From assembly GCA_001986395.2 (NCBI GenBank), contig MQVO02000025.1, positions 248,001-312,000 on the forward strand: 64,000 nt of DNA. The letters run 5' to 3'. The notes under the pieces were generated by a model. That model worked only from the letters and a program-made list of their open reading frames with translations, ran no database searches and had not been told where the DNA came from. Each line of letters opens with the position of its first letter. Position 1 is the first letter of the stretch. Source of the stretch: Irpex lacteus. Taxonomy: Eukaryota > Basidiomycota > Agaricomycetes > Polyporales > Irpicaceae. Below are positions 33,399-43,312 of this stretch, one piece after another. The position numbers and the translations under genes are program-made.

Positions 33399-34588
33399 GA
33401 TAAATGCTGTCGAGCTTGGTTGTCTGGGTGGTGAGTGTTCATTGCTCTAGACTTCAGCCGGTTATAACCATGTTGTGTCTTCCAAGTTTCAGCAATGCTG
33501 ATGGTCAGTCTTCTGCCTACGAGCCCTCTATCGTCAACGGCGATGAACATATTCTCCAATTTACCTGATGGACATAACTCAACAAATCACACCGCATGGC
33601 GGCGAGAAATTTTCTCCGTGACCATTTGAACCATTCCAATGTAGACGCCAATGGCCCCGGGCCACGACTCTCTACGGGAGGGGAGTTGTAGTGGCGGCCA
33701 TTGTTCCCGGAAGGAGGTAAGAGACGCTGGAAGCACCGTCACACTAGTGAAACCGGTAAACGCCCTGCTGGCGGTGTGCATGACTCCATGGTTTTGTCCA
33801 GTTCCAGGCCAGATGACAATCGACGTCAAGACTTGAAAGACGCCAGCTGTCGCTGCTAACGAGCAGTTTCGCATGTACGGACGTCGCAGTCGGGTAGGGA
33901 TACCTAGCATAATCAGACGTAGTGATTACAACTGAAGCTGAGCATACAGTGACGGAAGAAGGAGCTGGACGTCGGTGTTGTAAAGCTTCAGATTTCGATT
34001 GGATTGTTTCTATACCAAGGCGCAGCAGAGCTGTGCTGAATCCCTATGTAAGTCGATATTCTAGCATAATAGGAAGAGCCACTGATCCAGGTAGACAGTC
34101 CTACTTACTCAAAGTTTAGGCATGCTTCCACTCATGCACATACAACCCACTGTCTAGGACGAATCAAGTTTGACTCGAATTATGGAACCACGGGCAATAC
34201 CGGCCGGCCAATCGTGATAAGTGTACGCAATGCGTAAGTCCAAACAAATATTTCGGTTCATAGGCTGTAATCGACAGGTACCGCATGGGAGATTTGAATG
34301 TGGACGTGGCCCTGGGTTTCAGCCAGACTGAGATAGTGAACGTTGTAGTTCAAGACGAACTTGTTTCCTGATAGGGCACTACGCCACTCAGATTCGGGTT
34401 TCCAGATATCAGATCCATACTCCGATCGTCTACGATCATGTGATCCGCTCTCGTTGGTCAGTTGGCGCGACAATCTCTGACGTTCGAACTTCCAACGGTC
34501 GACATTATTTCCTCCGAGCTAAATCTGCAACTACACGCTGTATTTCCCTGTCTTTGAACCGGATGCTATCTCGTTAAGAAATATCATA
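33399..34588. other. Divergent intergenic region
   Basis: Upstream of the WPGY copy 1 gene (left) and of the basic nuclear protein gene (right). Short frames, such as a 107-codon minus-strand frame at 33587-33910, show no recognisable motifs. Confidence 0.45.
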
Positions 34589-36784
34589 ATGGCCACCCTG
34601 AACGCGACCGAGGTATCAGAGGGGGGCAAGAAGTTGTTGGGCGAGTCGGTTGAGGAGAGTCGCGTCAAACGATTGGAGAAGCAGACTGCACGTTACAGGG
34701 GTCGAGGAGGGTGAGTAGATTTATGTACTTTTTCATTGCAAACACAGACGTATTGGTATCGTTAGGATATTTGTGCCGGCAGAAACAAACCCATTGCTCG
34801 ACATGTTACTTGCTCGAGGTGTACATGGCGAGTCTCCTTCGAAGAAACGATTAGACGGTCCCGGGTCTCGCGCGGTCTCTCCTACGAAGAAGAAGAGGAA
34901 GTCCATCAACCGGAGTCCACTTAAAGCTACTGTGAAAGCTAGCGCAGCGGCGGCGATGAAGGTCGCCGGAGACAAGAGCAAAAGAGACAACGCCAAACCA
35001 CGGACTACTACGAAGGGCAGACCTTCAAAGGCTAATACTAAGAGAGAAAATAAGGAATCCAGAAGCGGTGCGTCCGAGGAACAACCAACTGCGGGTAAGC
35101 AGTACCGATGTAAAGAAGTTTATTCGCAATGTTCATTTACGCTTATCATTAGGACCCTCGAAGCAGAAAGGGAAAACGACAGAGAATAACACAGCTACCA
35201 CGCGTCGGGATCGGGGTAAAGTTATAACGCCTGGTGAGTATGGAAATTGGCTTGTACATATTTCTATATTGATACACAGTAGATCCGGCCACGGAAGATG
35301 GGGACGATGACGTACCATTGCGTGCCTTGCAGAAATCGAAGAAATTGGCTTCATCATTAACCGATGGAACGTCTAGGAGACAAGGTAAAAGACGAATATT
35401 TGTATTCAAGGCTCAACAAGTTAACTCTGAACAATGCTCTTCAGCGACTCTCCAGAAGGGTAAGGCCAAGCAGACGGAACTCGACATTACCGAAGTGAAG
35501 GGAGCCTCCAAGGCCTCCAGTAAGAAGAACCAGGCGGCAACGGCCGACAAGATGCCACCCTCTGCGAAACGTACTCGGAGGCCGCATGAGGACGAACATG
35601 CTGCCAATGCAGAGCCAATTACGGTGACAAACAGCGAGCGAATCGGAAAACGGAAAGGTCGGATAAAGAAGCAAGACGAGACAGCACAGGTTGAAACGAA
35701 CGAACCTACCAAACCTTCGATTACAGCGGAAGAGGTCGACACAGCTGGTATGTGTAGATGATTGACAACTCGTGTAACATTTGTTCACCACGCGTTCCAC
35801 GGACCTGACTTTGGCACATACAGTCAGATCTCCCAAGCCGACGAAAGCGAGGAACCGCAAAAGATCCATATCAGCGGTAGACTTAGCTGATGGCGTTGTG
35901 CAGTCGGGAGATACTCGCGCGCCGCCGGCTCGGAAACGGCCCCGCCTACCTACACCATCTGACTCAGAAGATGATGTTCCGATAGTGGTTAGAAAACGGA
36001 GTGATAAAACGTTTGTCGACACCAGTATCACAGTAGCCCCTGTAGATCGCGGTGCCGAAAAAACCAGCGACAAACGACCTTCAGGCACATCTGTCCCTAC
36101 AGAGGCTACTTCAAAGAAAACAACGCTGAAACAGAACGTGGACGATACGCGTGCGCAGCTGGCAGAGCAAGAAGATGGGCAGATGATGAAGTCAAGTATC
36201 CAAGATTCCATTGCCGCGAATCAGCGAGAGGAAGTGAAAGGCGGTTCGGCGGAGCAGGGAGCGACGACCTCACAGCCCGTGTCAGCAATGTCGGTCGAAG
36301 ACCACTCTCGAAGGGATGGGCATGCTGCGCAGGATACTATGACGAACGCCGATAAGGTTTCTATTGAAGATGGCAAGAAAGCTGTCAAGCGTAGTCGAGG
36401 CAAGGGCGCAGATTGCGTTGGCAAGCCCTCGAAATCAACGACCCGAATCTCGAAACGGAAGAAGGATGCTCCCGTCGAAGCGAAGGCCACGAAGGACGAC
36501 TTGGAAGGCGCTCCGCCAAAGAGGTAAGTCTTTCTCGTCGGCTTGTTGGATGTCACGACCTGAGCACAACCCTTACAGACTGAAAACCGTTTCCAGAGCT
36601 CAGAAGGAGAACCGAGATACTTCAAAGAAACGGGAAGGGTCGCGCAAACCAAAGGTCCGGTCCTTCCGCTTACCGCGGTGTACGAGTGCTAACCATTAAC
36701 ATATCTATCCAGCCCCGGCTCTCAATGTTTCCCGCGCCTGCAGTTGCTGCGGATAGCGACGACGAACTGGACCTCTTGAAATGA
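34589..36784 (+). CDS. Basic, disordered nuclear protein
   Basis: Eight exons (34589-34710, 34766-35094, 35153-35233, 35280-35384, 35445-35747, 35824-36523, 36579-36654, 36713-36784) join exactly to 595 aa. The N-terminus is ordered-looking: VEESRVKRLEKQTARYRGRG, then IFVPAETNPLLDMLLARGV. The rest is rich in Lys, Arg, Ser, Thr and Pro, with many nuclear-localisation-like clusters (SPTKKKRKS, PPARKRPRLPTPSDSEDD, RISKRKKD) and candidate SP/TP phosphosites. The C-terminus is a short acidic tag, AADSDDELDLLK. This composition is typical of chromatin- or chromosome-associated proteins, but no known domain is visible and the function is unknown. All seven introns are GT-AG. Confidence 0.72.
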
Positions 36785-37138
36785 TCACTGGACTTCTGGA
36801 CTTCTGCATGGCCGTGTAAATGTAGTTTATAGAGTAATTTATCACCACTCTGCGTTCAACGGAATTATCCAACGCCGATGTCTGCACTGTATACCTGGCG
36901 TCATTGCGTGCCGGGTTTGATACACCATAGGACAGAGTGCATGGAGTCGGTCGGTGGGTATGATATCTCGAAAGGTATCTCGAGCCCAGTAGTATGCGCA
37001 TCATTCAGCCAATAGGCGAGTTGTTTCCACTGGGCATGGACGCTCACATATCTCAACATTATTCCACAATTAGATACGTTGGAGGGTAAGGTAGGAGACA
37101 GCCTAGAGTAGTACACGAGCTACAACCGACAGTCCATA
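36785..37138. other. Convergent intergenic region
   Basis: Between the stop codons of two convergent genes; 3' ends only. No gene seen. Confidence 0.5.
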
Positions 37139-38527
37139 TTATCTACCAGCCACTTGCTCTTCAAGCCAATTCCATAGTTCCTCTCCTACTTGAGGATCTT
37201 GCGTATCTGCTCGTGGTTTGCCCAGTCGAGCCCACGGAATGAGATACTATGGAGCACTCTGTGAGCGATCGCACAATACTTAGGAGTTTGTTAGACGCAC
37301 CTTGCCGTTGTATTCTGCGGCTTCCCGAGAAACACCCGCGAACAAGTGAGTGACAATACCGTTCGGCAAGATTGGATGCAACATCCAAGCCTAGATATAT
37401 GCATGCAACGCGTGAAAAGAAAGCCTCAACATATAGTGATTCGTAACGACGTACAATCATCTTTTTGCGAAGCCCTACCACACGTCGCTGCAAGTTCGTG
37501 GCGACATTTCCTGGATTCAGGGAGATAGATACGATGCCAGAGTCACCAAGGCGGCGAGCAAGTTCGCGCGCGTAAACTACAGTCCCGAACTTGCTTTGCG
37601 CGTAGAGGCTTTCAGGGCTGAACTTACGCCGTTCTGGACCGTCTTTGAGGGTATCAAAGGAGATATTGTGTAAATGGTGAGCCCCAGACGAGACGGAAAT
37701 GACACGTGGCTTATTAGAGGGATCGTTCTGTGCGGTGTTCACCAGTAGCGGAGTGAGAAGCTTGGTGAAGTAGAAGTGGCCTGAAATATATTCTCAGCCA
37801 TGGCACAAGCAAATCAATAAGACTGATCTTACCCAACACATGAGTGGCGAACTGTATATCGTATCCTTGAGCCGAAACAACGTCTATAGGTGGGATCATG
37901 ATGCCGCTGAGAGGAGCATTAGAGCAAGCGGTGATGCCATATGGAAGCCTTGCTTACCCAGAATTGTAAAGGACATCGAGGCGTTCCTCCTTCCTACGTA
38001 GAAAGTACAGATTGAGATAAAGCCATAAGGCATGGCACGTTTGATGACGCACTGAAGGAATTCATTTGCTGCGAGTTGGACAGAATCGAGATCTGCCAGG
38101 TCAAGTCGAAGCAATCTGGCGCCAGATTGCTTCTTGACTTCTTCGAGGGATGATGCGTTGGTGTTTCGACATGCCTGTGAGGAGGTTTAGATAGAAAGAA
38201 AGACAGCCGTGGGAGGCGAAGACTGACGATATACACTGTGGCGCCACGCGCAAGAAGGGTCTAGTCAAGCAGACATCAGCTACGACTCCTTACCGCGCTG
38301 TACAACTAATTTCCTACCTTGCTCACTTCGAGGCCTATCCCGGACGATCCACCTTGAAGCATAGCACATATTTGATTAGCGATAGAAGAGAAGGGATTAA
38401 AATGCTGTATACCTGTGACGATAATGACCTTGCCAGACAAGTCCGGGATGTCGTCAATGGTCCATTTAGGTTTCGGAGGAAAGGACTCGGTGAGCATAGA
38501 CATGATAAAGTCCCAAATGATACCCAT
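37139..38527 (-). CDS. Short-chain dehydrogenase/reductase, retinol dehydrogenase-like
   Basis: A multi-exon classical SDR starting MGIIWDFIMSMLTESFPPKP at 38527. The cofactor motif TGxxxGIG is present (VIIVTGGSSGIGLEV, across an intron). The region of the NNAG motif reads LDVLYNSG. The catalytic Ser is in RVISVSSGAHHLH and the YxxxK pair in LYAQSKFGTVVYAREL. The substrate-loop motif is SLNPGNVATNLQR. The C-terminus WNWLEEQVAGR ends at 37139. Members reduce or oxidise alcohols, often lipids, with NADP(H). The inner ATG was chosen because a TATTTAAA box lies 78 bp upstream of it, while an upstream ATG at 38593 would be only about 13 bp from that box. The substrate cannot be told. Confidence 0.87.
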
Positions 38528-39336
38528 ATTGTCGGCGAGAATGGACGGTGAAGAGTAGGTAGAGTGATAGTGGAATCCGTCCAACGTCGCCACCGAGCGG
38601 GCAGCTTTAAATAGGGCGGCATTGAGCCGCCCGCTTCACGGAGATGTGGTCAGCACTCCAGTTTCAAGTTTCTGTGCGTATAAATCACCGCCCGTAAGCT
38701 CGGAAGTAGTGATGGTCGATCGAAACATGCCCGACCAGCAGCCAGTGAAAGTTAAACAGAGGTTAGGTGTGATCGAAGGGATGTGGATGAGTGTGGTCCG
38801 GAACGTTTTCTGCTGCAAGGCGGTATCAGAGATCTAACTGATTACATTCAAGAAACAGGATCGTGGCTCCCTCATTTATGGGGTTTTCTCCCTACATAGA
38901 AGATGCTCAGTTCAGCGCATCATTTCTATATTGCATCGAGTTCAGCACAGACCCTATCGCATCCCCTCCTTGCGCTTATGACCAAGTGTGCTACTTCGGC
39001 AGCAACGGACCTGAAATTGAGCGGTTGATACTGGTTTCAAAAAGCATTGCGGAATAAACAGATGGGCGATTGGCTGCCGATTGAAGGGGTGATTCCAACA
39101 AGCATCATCCGAAGTACCCACCTCCGACTGAACTCTGTAATCTCGTGGCAATCGCGATAGATTGCCCACTAAATAGGATTGTCTCTGTGGAGAAAATAAA
39201 TTGGAGAAAGCGTCCATGACAATATTTGCATTGAACAGCCATTGGCGCAGAACTGAAGCTTCTGGATGATAGCAAAGGATGCTGGCCAAGTGGCAAGCTG
39301 AAGTGCAGGCAAAATCCATGATGTGGTATTGGGAGT
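38528..39336. other. Intergenic, SDR promoter and NDUFA6 3' side
   Basis: Short plus-strand frames (for example at 38622-38837) lack recognisable motifs. Nothing else seen. Confidence 0.45.
38606..38613 (-). promoter_or_regulatory. TATA box of the SDR gene
   Basis: TATTTAAA on the minus strand, 78 bp upstream of the chosen start codon. Confidence 0.5.
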
Positions 39337-39864
39337 TTATGGTACATGATGGGTAACGCCAGTCGCGGCTGGTAGGACCTGGTCCTCGTCTCGTCCTGGA
39401 AGCGGGTCAACAACATATCATTCGTCCATGCTGCAATTTACACGCACCTTCGTAGAACTTTTGCAAGAATGTTCTCTGAGGTCGACCTCTGGGCAAAAGT
39501 AGCTTGCCCAATACATGCTCCTTCTGCTTCCAGAAGTTCATCGTCTCCTGGTACTCCTGCCTACTCTTCAGGTATAGCTGGTTGACGACGCGCAGGTCGG
39601 TAACATATCGGTTCTCTTCAAAGCGTTGGCGGATTTGTTGCCGAACATATTGGGGAGATATGCTGAGACTGTACAGCGAGACTATCTCTGGTGCCTAAGC
39701 CAATGCAACGAGTTTACATCAGCCGGGTGAAGACGGTTTCTCATACGGATTGAACATACCCCTCTATACCATTCTCTATATAATTGAATGACGGCTTTCT
39801 TGCCCTCCTCTGGCGACTTGAATGTCTTCGTAGCTCGTGAGAGGCGAGACGGAATGGTGGTCAT
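39337..39864 (-). CDS. Mitochondrial complex I subunit NDUFA6 (B14, LYR protein)
   Basis: Three exons on the minus strand encode about 135 aa starting MTTIPSRLSRATKTFKSPEE at 39864. The LYR-type motif is VIQLYREWYRGAPEIV, followed by YVRQQIRQRFEENRYVTDLR and the family signature ETMNFWKQKEHVLGKLL. The last small exon encodes DEDQVLPAATGVTHHVP. NDUFA6 is an accessory subunit of NADH:ubiquinone oxidoreductase that, with an acyl carrier protein, sits at the matrix arm of complex I. It is transcribed divergently from a mitochondrial PPR gene, so the pair may share regulation. The family call is firm. Confidence 0.9.
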
Positions 39865-40299
39865 CGTGGTGAAAGTCGATAGTGCTAGGCCAAGTCCGAA
39901 CCGGGCGCAACGGCCAGGCCCGCGCTATAGTAATGTAGCTCCGCTTCAATAGTTGTTACTTTTTCAAAATAAGGAAGCCATGCCGTTTCGTGCCGATTGA
40001 CGCAACTGAGCGGGGATCCAACCTGTTTACAAGCTGTCCCTTGCCATCACCTTTTACCGCCATCTCGTGTTGGCCCTCTCGGTGGTCGAGACTACGTATT
40101 CGTCGCTTGGAGAAAGGGATTGCACGCAGCAGATGCATTGTGTCGTTTGTTGAAGCACACTCTGGTGAGTGTGTGCAATCTTTCATTGCGAAGTATGCTC
40201 ATCTACCCATTGCTTAGAGTTTCACACATACTTCGCCAGCCACGCCCGGTAGGTAGTACGCCATCAACGCAGCTGTTATCTCATAGCTCCTTTAGATGA
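39865..40299. promoter_or_regulatory. Bidirectional promoter, NDUFA6 / PPR gene
   Basis: A 435-bp region between two divergent start codons, both for proteins expected in mitochondria. No conserved box can be assigned with confidence. Confidence 0.4.
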
Positions 40300-42792
40300 A
40301 TGTTCATGCGAGCGAGCTTCCGCAATGCCGCGCGGAACGTTGCACAACGTCTCAAGCGCGACTTTTCGCGTCAATACCGTGATGAAGCCTTACCTGCTAC
40401 CTCGCACACCCATGCGCTCTTCAAGAGTCTCATTCAGCTGCCTGGTCACTCACAGCTCAGACTTGTGAAGCTTATCCCGGGAAAAGATACCACGAAGATT
40501 CTCCAGCTCATTTCTACGAATTCTGGAGTGGCCGACGTCCCAAAAGTCTGGGAAGACATACTCACTGCCTCAGACTTCCCCACGTTTATTGCCACGCTGC
40601 GTGCCTGCCATGAAAGCTTACAGGACGGTGCTTCTGATACAGCTACCCCTGCTCCCCGGCCGTCGCAAGTTCCTACGCTGCTGGTACTACATGCTCTTCT
40701 CAACCGTGCGACCACCCTAGAACAGCTGCTTGCAGCTCTCGCCATGGCTCATGATCACCTCTCCGTGGCGTCTCAGCCTATGAAGCCTATACTCGTGATT
40801 TCAGCGGTTGCCAGAGCGTCCGAGCTAGGGTTGGTGGCAACACTACGGCCGCTCATCGACTCTTTCCTACAAATGGAGTCTGCCTCCAAGACGCATTACA
40901 GGCTGATGCTCCGCGCTCTATCACTGGCCCCTCGGAGTGTGGAAACAAGCGCACTGACGGTGGAACTCGTAACCGCTATGTCATCCAAGAAGTATTCCTT
41001 GCGCAAGAAAAAGGTCTACGACGCGCTACTTCGCCCCACGTTTCTAACACCACGAGTAGCTGAGAGCGTCGAAGATAAGCTCGCGGCCGAGCGTATCAAG
41101 CCTTCACCTCATCATCTCCGGTCGTTACTTCGCCTCTTTTCAACGCGAGGTTTTCGGCGCCGGGCGCTTCGCTACCTCAAGCTGCTTGACTCCTCGCCTA
41201 TGCCATCGCTTTCCGTTTCACCAGGGTCTCGTCTATCTCGTCCCAGGACTCATACAAAATGGAGTTCGGCGTACGTGGCTGCATTCCAGGACACGATGGC
41301 AGCACAACGGTATATCCAACGCATGACCGCAACGAAGTCTTTCTCCCCTGAACCTAGCGTAGAGTCATCTGGCTCCTCAGACATCTTGGTCGACGCCCAC
41401 CCACATCAGCACTCCGCCGCACAGTCTCTTACCGCCGAGTGGCTTTCGGTTCTAAAAGTCGCTGCAAGAGATTCGAAACTAACTGCACGCGCCCTCTACC
41501 TCGTATTTCGAAAAGGTCGCTTGCGCTATACGCAAACTCTATCCGCTTACGAGATCGTTATTCGCGGGCTCTTACGCAAACGAGGGTTTGGGCCTGCAGT
41601 CACACTATGGCACGAACTTCGTGATGGCGGGTGGTCGCTCGGTAGGACGACGTTGGGCATCGGGGTTCGCGCTCTCACATCAGCAAACCAAGGCCACGAG
41701 GCGTTCGCGTTGTTAGAAGATATTCATGCGAGGTATCAGGCACGCACTTCGATGGCTCTCTCTGGCAAGCACGCGATCAAACCGAAAGCCGTGAATGTGG
41801 AAGCTATCAACCAATTCATGACGGCATTGCGGCACAGAGGGCGTCCTGATACGGTCTTTGCGCTTTGGGACGCGATGGACGTTTTATATAAGCTGTCACC
41901 GGACGTCTATACTCTAAACATCATGCTTGGCACGGCACGCTGGGCTCGCAAGTACGACCAGAGTCTTAAAGGAGCTTTCCGAAGTGCACTTGCTGAGCTC
42001 GGATTGTCTCGTTCACGGCATGCCATACCAGAGGCTGAGGCAGGCGCCTCTCCAGAAGAAATCCGTGAGCAGGTCACGTCGTATATCCGGGACACTCTGG
42101 ATCCAGATAATCCTCCCAACGTGGTTGGGCAATGGGGCTTTGAATCAGCTTCGACCGCTGCTCTGCGTATCGCTGTCCAGGTCTTCCTGGGTAATTGGCC
42201 ACATCTACAAACGTTGCGTCCTCCCGTTCGCACCACTCGCAGAAGACCCAACGATCCCGCGACGTCTCCTCTCCTTGATTTATTCCACACCTTGTCGGAG
42301 TCCTCTGATCCCGACGACCATCCTACTCCTTTGCTCCATTTACTACCCGAGGACACACCGCCATACCCATATCCATACATCTACCCAACCGACCTGACCT
42401 TCCGAGCGTTCTTCGACCTGCTCGCTTGCGAATCCCTGCACACCGAAATACCTATCGCCCTGGCGTGGATGCGATCTCTCGGCGTCCGACCATCGAAGAT
42501 CACTTTGGCAACAGCTCTGGTACACTACACAGAAGTGGGGATGGATGCACCTCTTATCGAACGGTTTAAGGGCGGTCCGACGCGCAGTCCTTACGCAGTG
42601 CTGATGGGCTGGATGCGTGCGTGGGTCGGAGAGGAAAGTATGCCTACACGATCTGAGATGTCGGATGAGATGGCGAGGTTGGCGTTTTACCGGCATTCAC
42701 GGTATGACGACAAAAGGGGTTTCGTCGTCGTTGATTCGAATGGGCGGCCAATGAAACGAGAATTGCGATGGGCTCATGCGCGAGTTCAGTGA
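40300..42792 (+). CDS. Pentatricopeptide-repeat-like mitochondrial protein
   Basis: A single uninterrupted exon of 830 codons, unusual in a window where nearly every gene is split. The N-terminus (MFMRASFRNAARNVAQRLKR) is basic and amphipathic, as for mitochondrial targeting. Helical repeat pairs of PPR type occur in the middle, for example SAYEIVIRGLLRKRGFGPAV, EAFALLEDIHARYQ, INQFMTALRHRGRPDTVFAL and SPDVYTLNIMLGTARWARKY, spaced roughly 35 residues apart. PPR proteins bind specific organellar RNAs for processing, stability or translation. The C-terminal part (DLTFRAFFDLLACES, GVRPSKITLATALVHYTEVG) continues the repeat pattern. The target RNA cannot be inferred. Confidence 0.75.
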   Translation: MFMRASFRNAARNVAQRLKRDFSRQYRDEALPATSHTHALFKSLIQLPGHSQLRLVKLIPGKDTTKILQLISTNSGVADVPKVWEDILTASDFPTFIATLRACHESLQDGASDTATPAPRPSQVPTLLVLHALLNRATTLEQLLAALAMAHDHLSVASQPMKPILVISAVARASELGLVATLRPLIDSFLQMESASKTHYRLMLRALSLAPRSVETSALTVELVTAMSSKKYSLRKKKVYDALLRPTFLTPRVAESVEDKLAAERIKPSPHHLRSLLRLFSTRGFRRRALRYLKLLDSSPMPSLSVSPGSRLSRPRTHTKWSSAYVAAFQDTMAAQRYIQRMTATKSFSPEPSVESSGSSDILVDAHPHQHSAAQSLTAEWLSVLKVAARDSKLTARALYLVFRKGRLRYTQTLSAYEIVIRGLLRKRGFGPAVTLWHELRDGGWSLGRTTLGIGVRALTSANQGHEAFALLEDIHARYQARTSMALSGKHAIKPKAVNVEAINQFMTALRHRGRPDTVFALWDAMDVLYKLSPDVYTLNIMLGTARWARKYDQSLKGAFRSALAELGLSRSRHAIPEAEAGASPEEIREQVTSYIRDTLDPDNPPNVVGQWGFESASTAALRIAVQVFLGNWPHLQTLRPPVRTTRRRPNDPATSPLLDLFHTLSESSDPDDHPTPLLHLLPEDTPPYPYPYIYPTDLTFRAFFDLLACESLHTEIPIALAWMRSLGVRPSKITLATALVHYTEVGMDAPLIERFKGGPTRSPYAVLMGWMRAWVGEESMPTRSEMSDEMARLAFYRHSRYDDKRGFVVVDSNGRPMKRELRWAHARVQ

Positions 42793-43312
42793 CATATGTG
42801 CTATAGTAGGGACACCAATTCTAATTATGTAGTGATGCAGCATAAGAGCTTTAACATGCTTGAGGGTAGCCACTGCCAGTCGTGTACCATGGTCAATTCC
42901 AATTACTTCTGTGTAAGTATACCCGATCTCGATCTGAGACCCTTTTCAGGCCCAGCTCGGTAGCGAATCATACAAACTCCGCGAAGTATGAACATCCATT
43001 TATAACGAGCTCGAAATTCGACATTGCAGCCCACCTGAAATGAACATATGTTCATGTCGTCCTCTGACAATGTATTGGCAGTAGACTCAATACCCACACC
43101 CCCATAGTTTTACGTTCGCGACTGCCGGGATTTCTCACGCGTGCGCGTCGTTATAGCCAACGGCAGCCACTTGGCACTCAAACGGCGAGTCACGTCTCTG
43201 TGTCATCCGATTTCATTCTTTGTCACGATCCACCACCACTGAACTCAACGACTGGGGAGCTCATAGTCCCTACCGCATCAGTTATTCGTCGTGAGTTATA
43301 TACGACATTGCT
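42793..43312. other. Intergenic upstream of the transcription factor gene
   Basis: No gene seen. Presumed promoter of the Zn2Cys6 gene. Confidence 0.45.

Noticed and set aside
35441..36211. 256-codon minus-strand open frame
   Set aside because: It is antisense to the exons of the basic nuclear protein, whose eight exons join exactly in frame; the antisense frame follows from codon bias.
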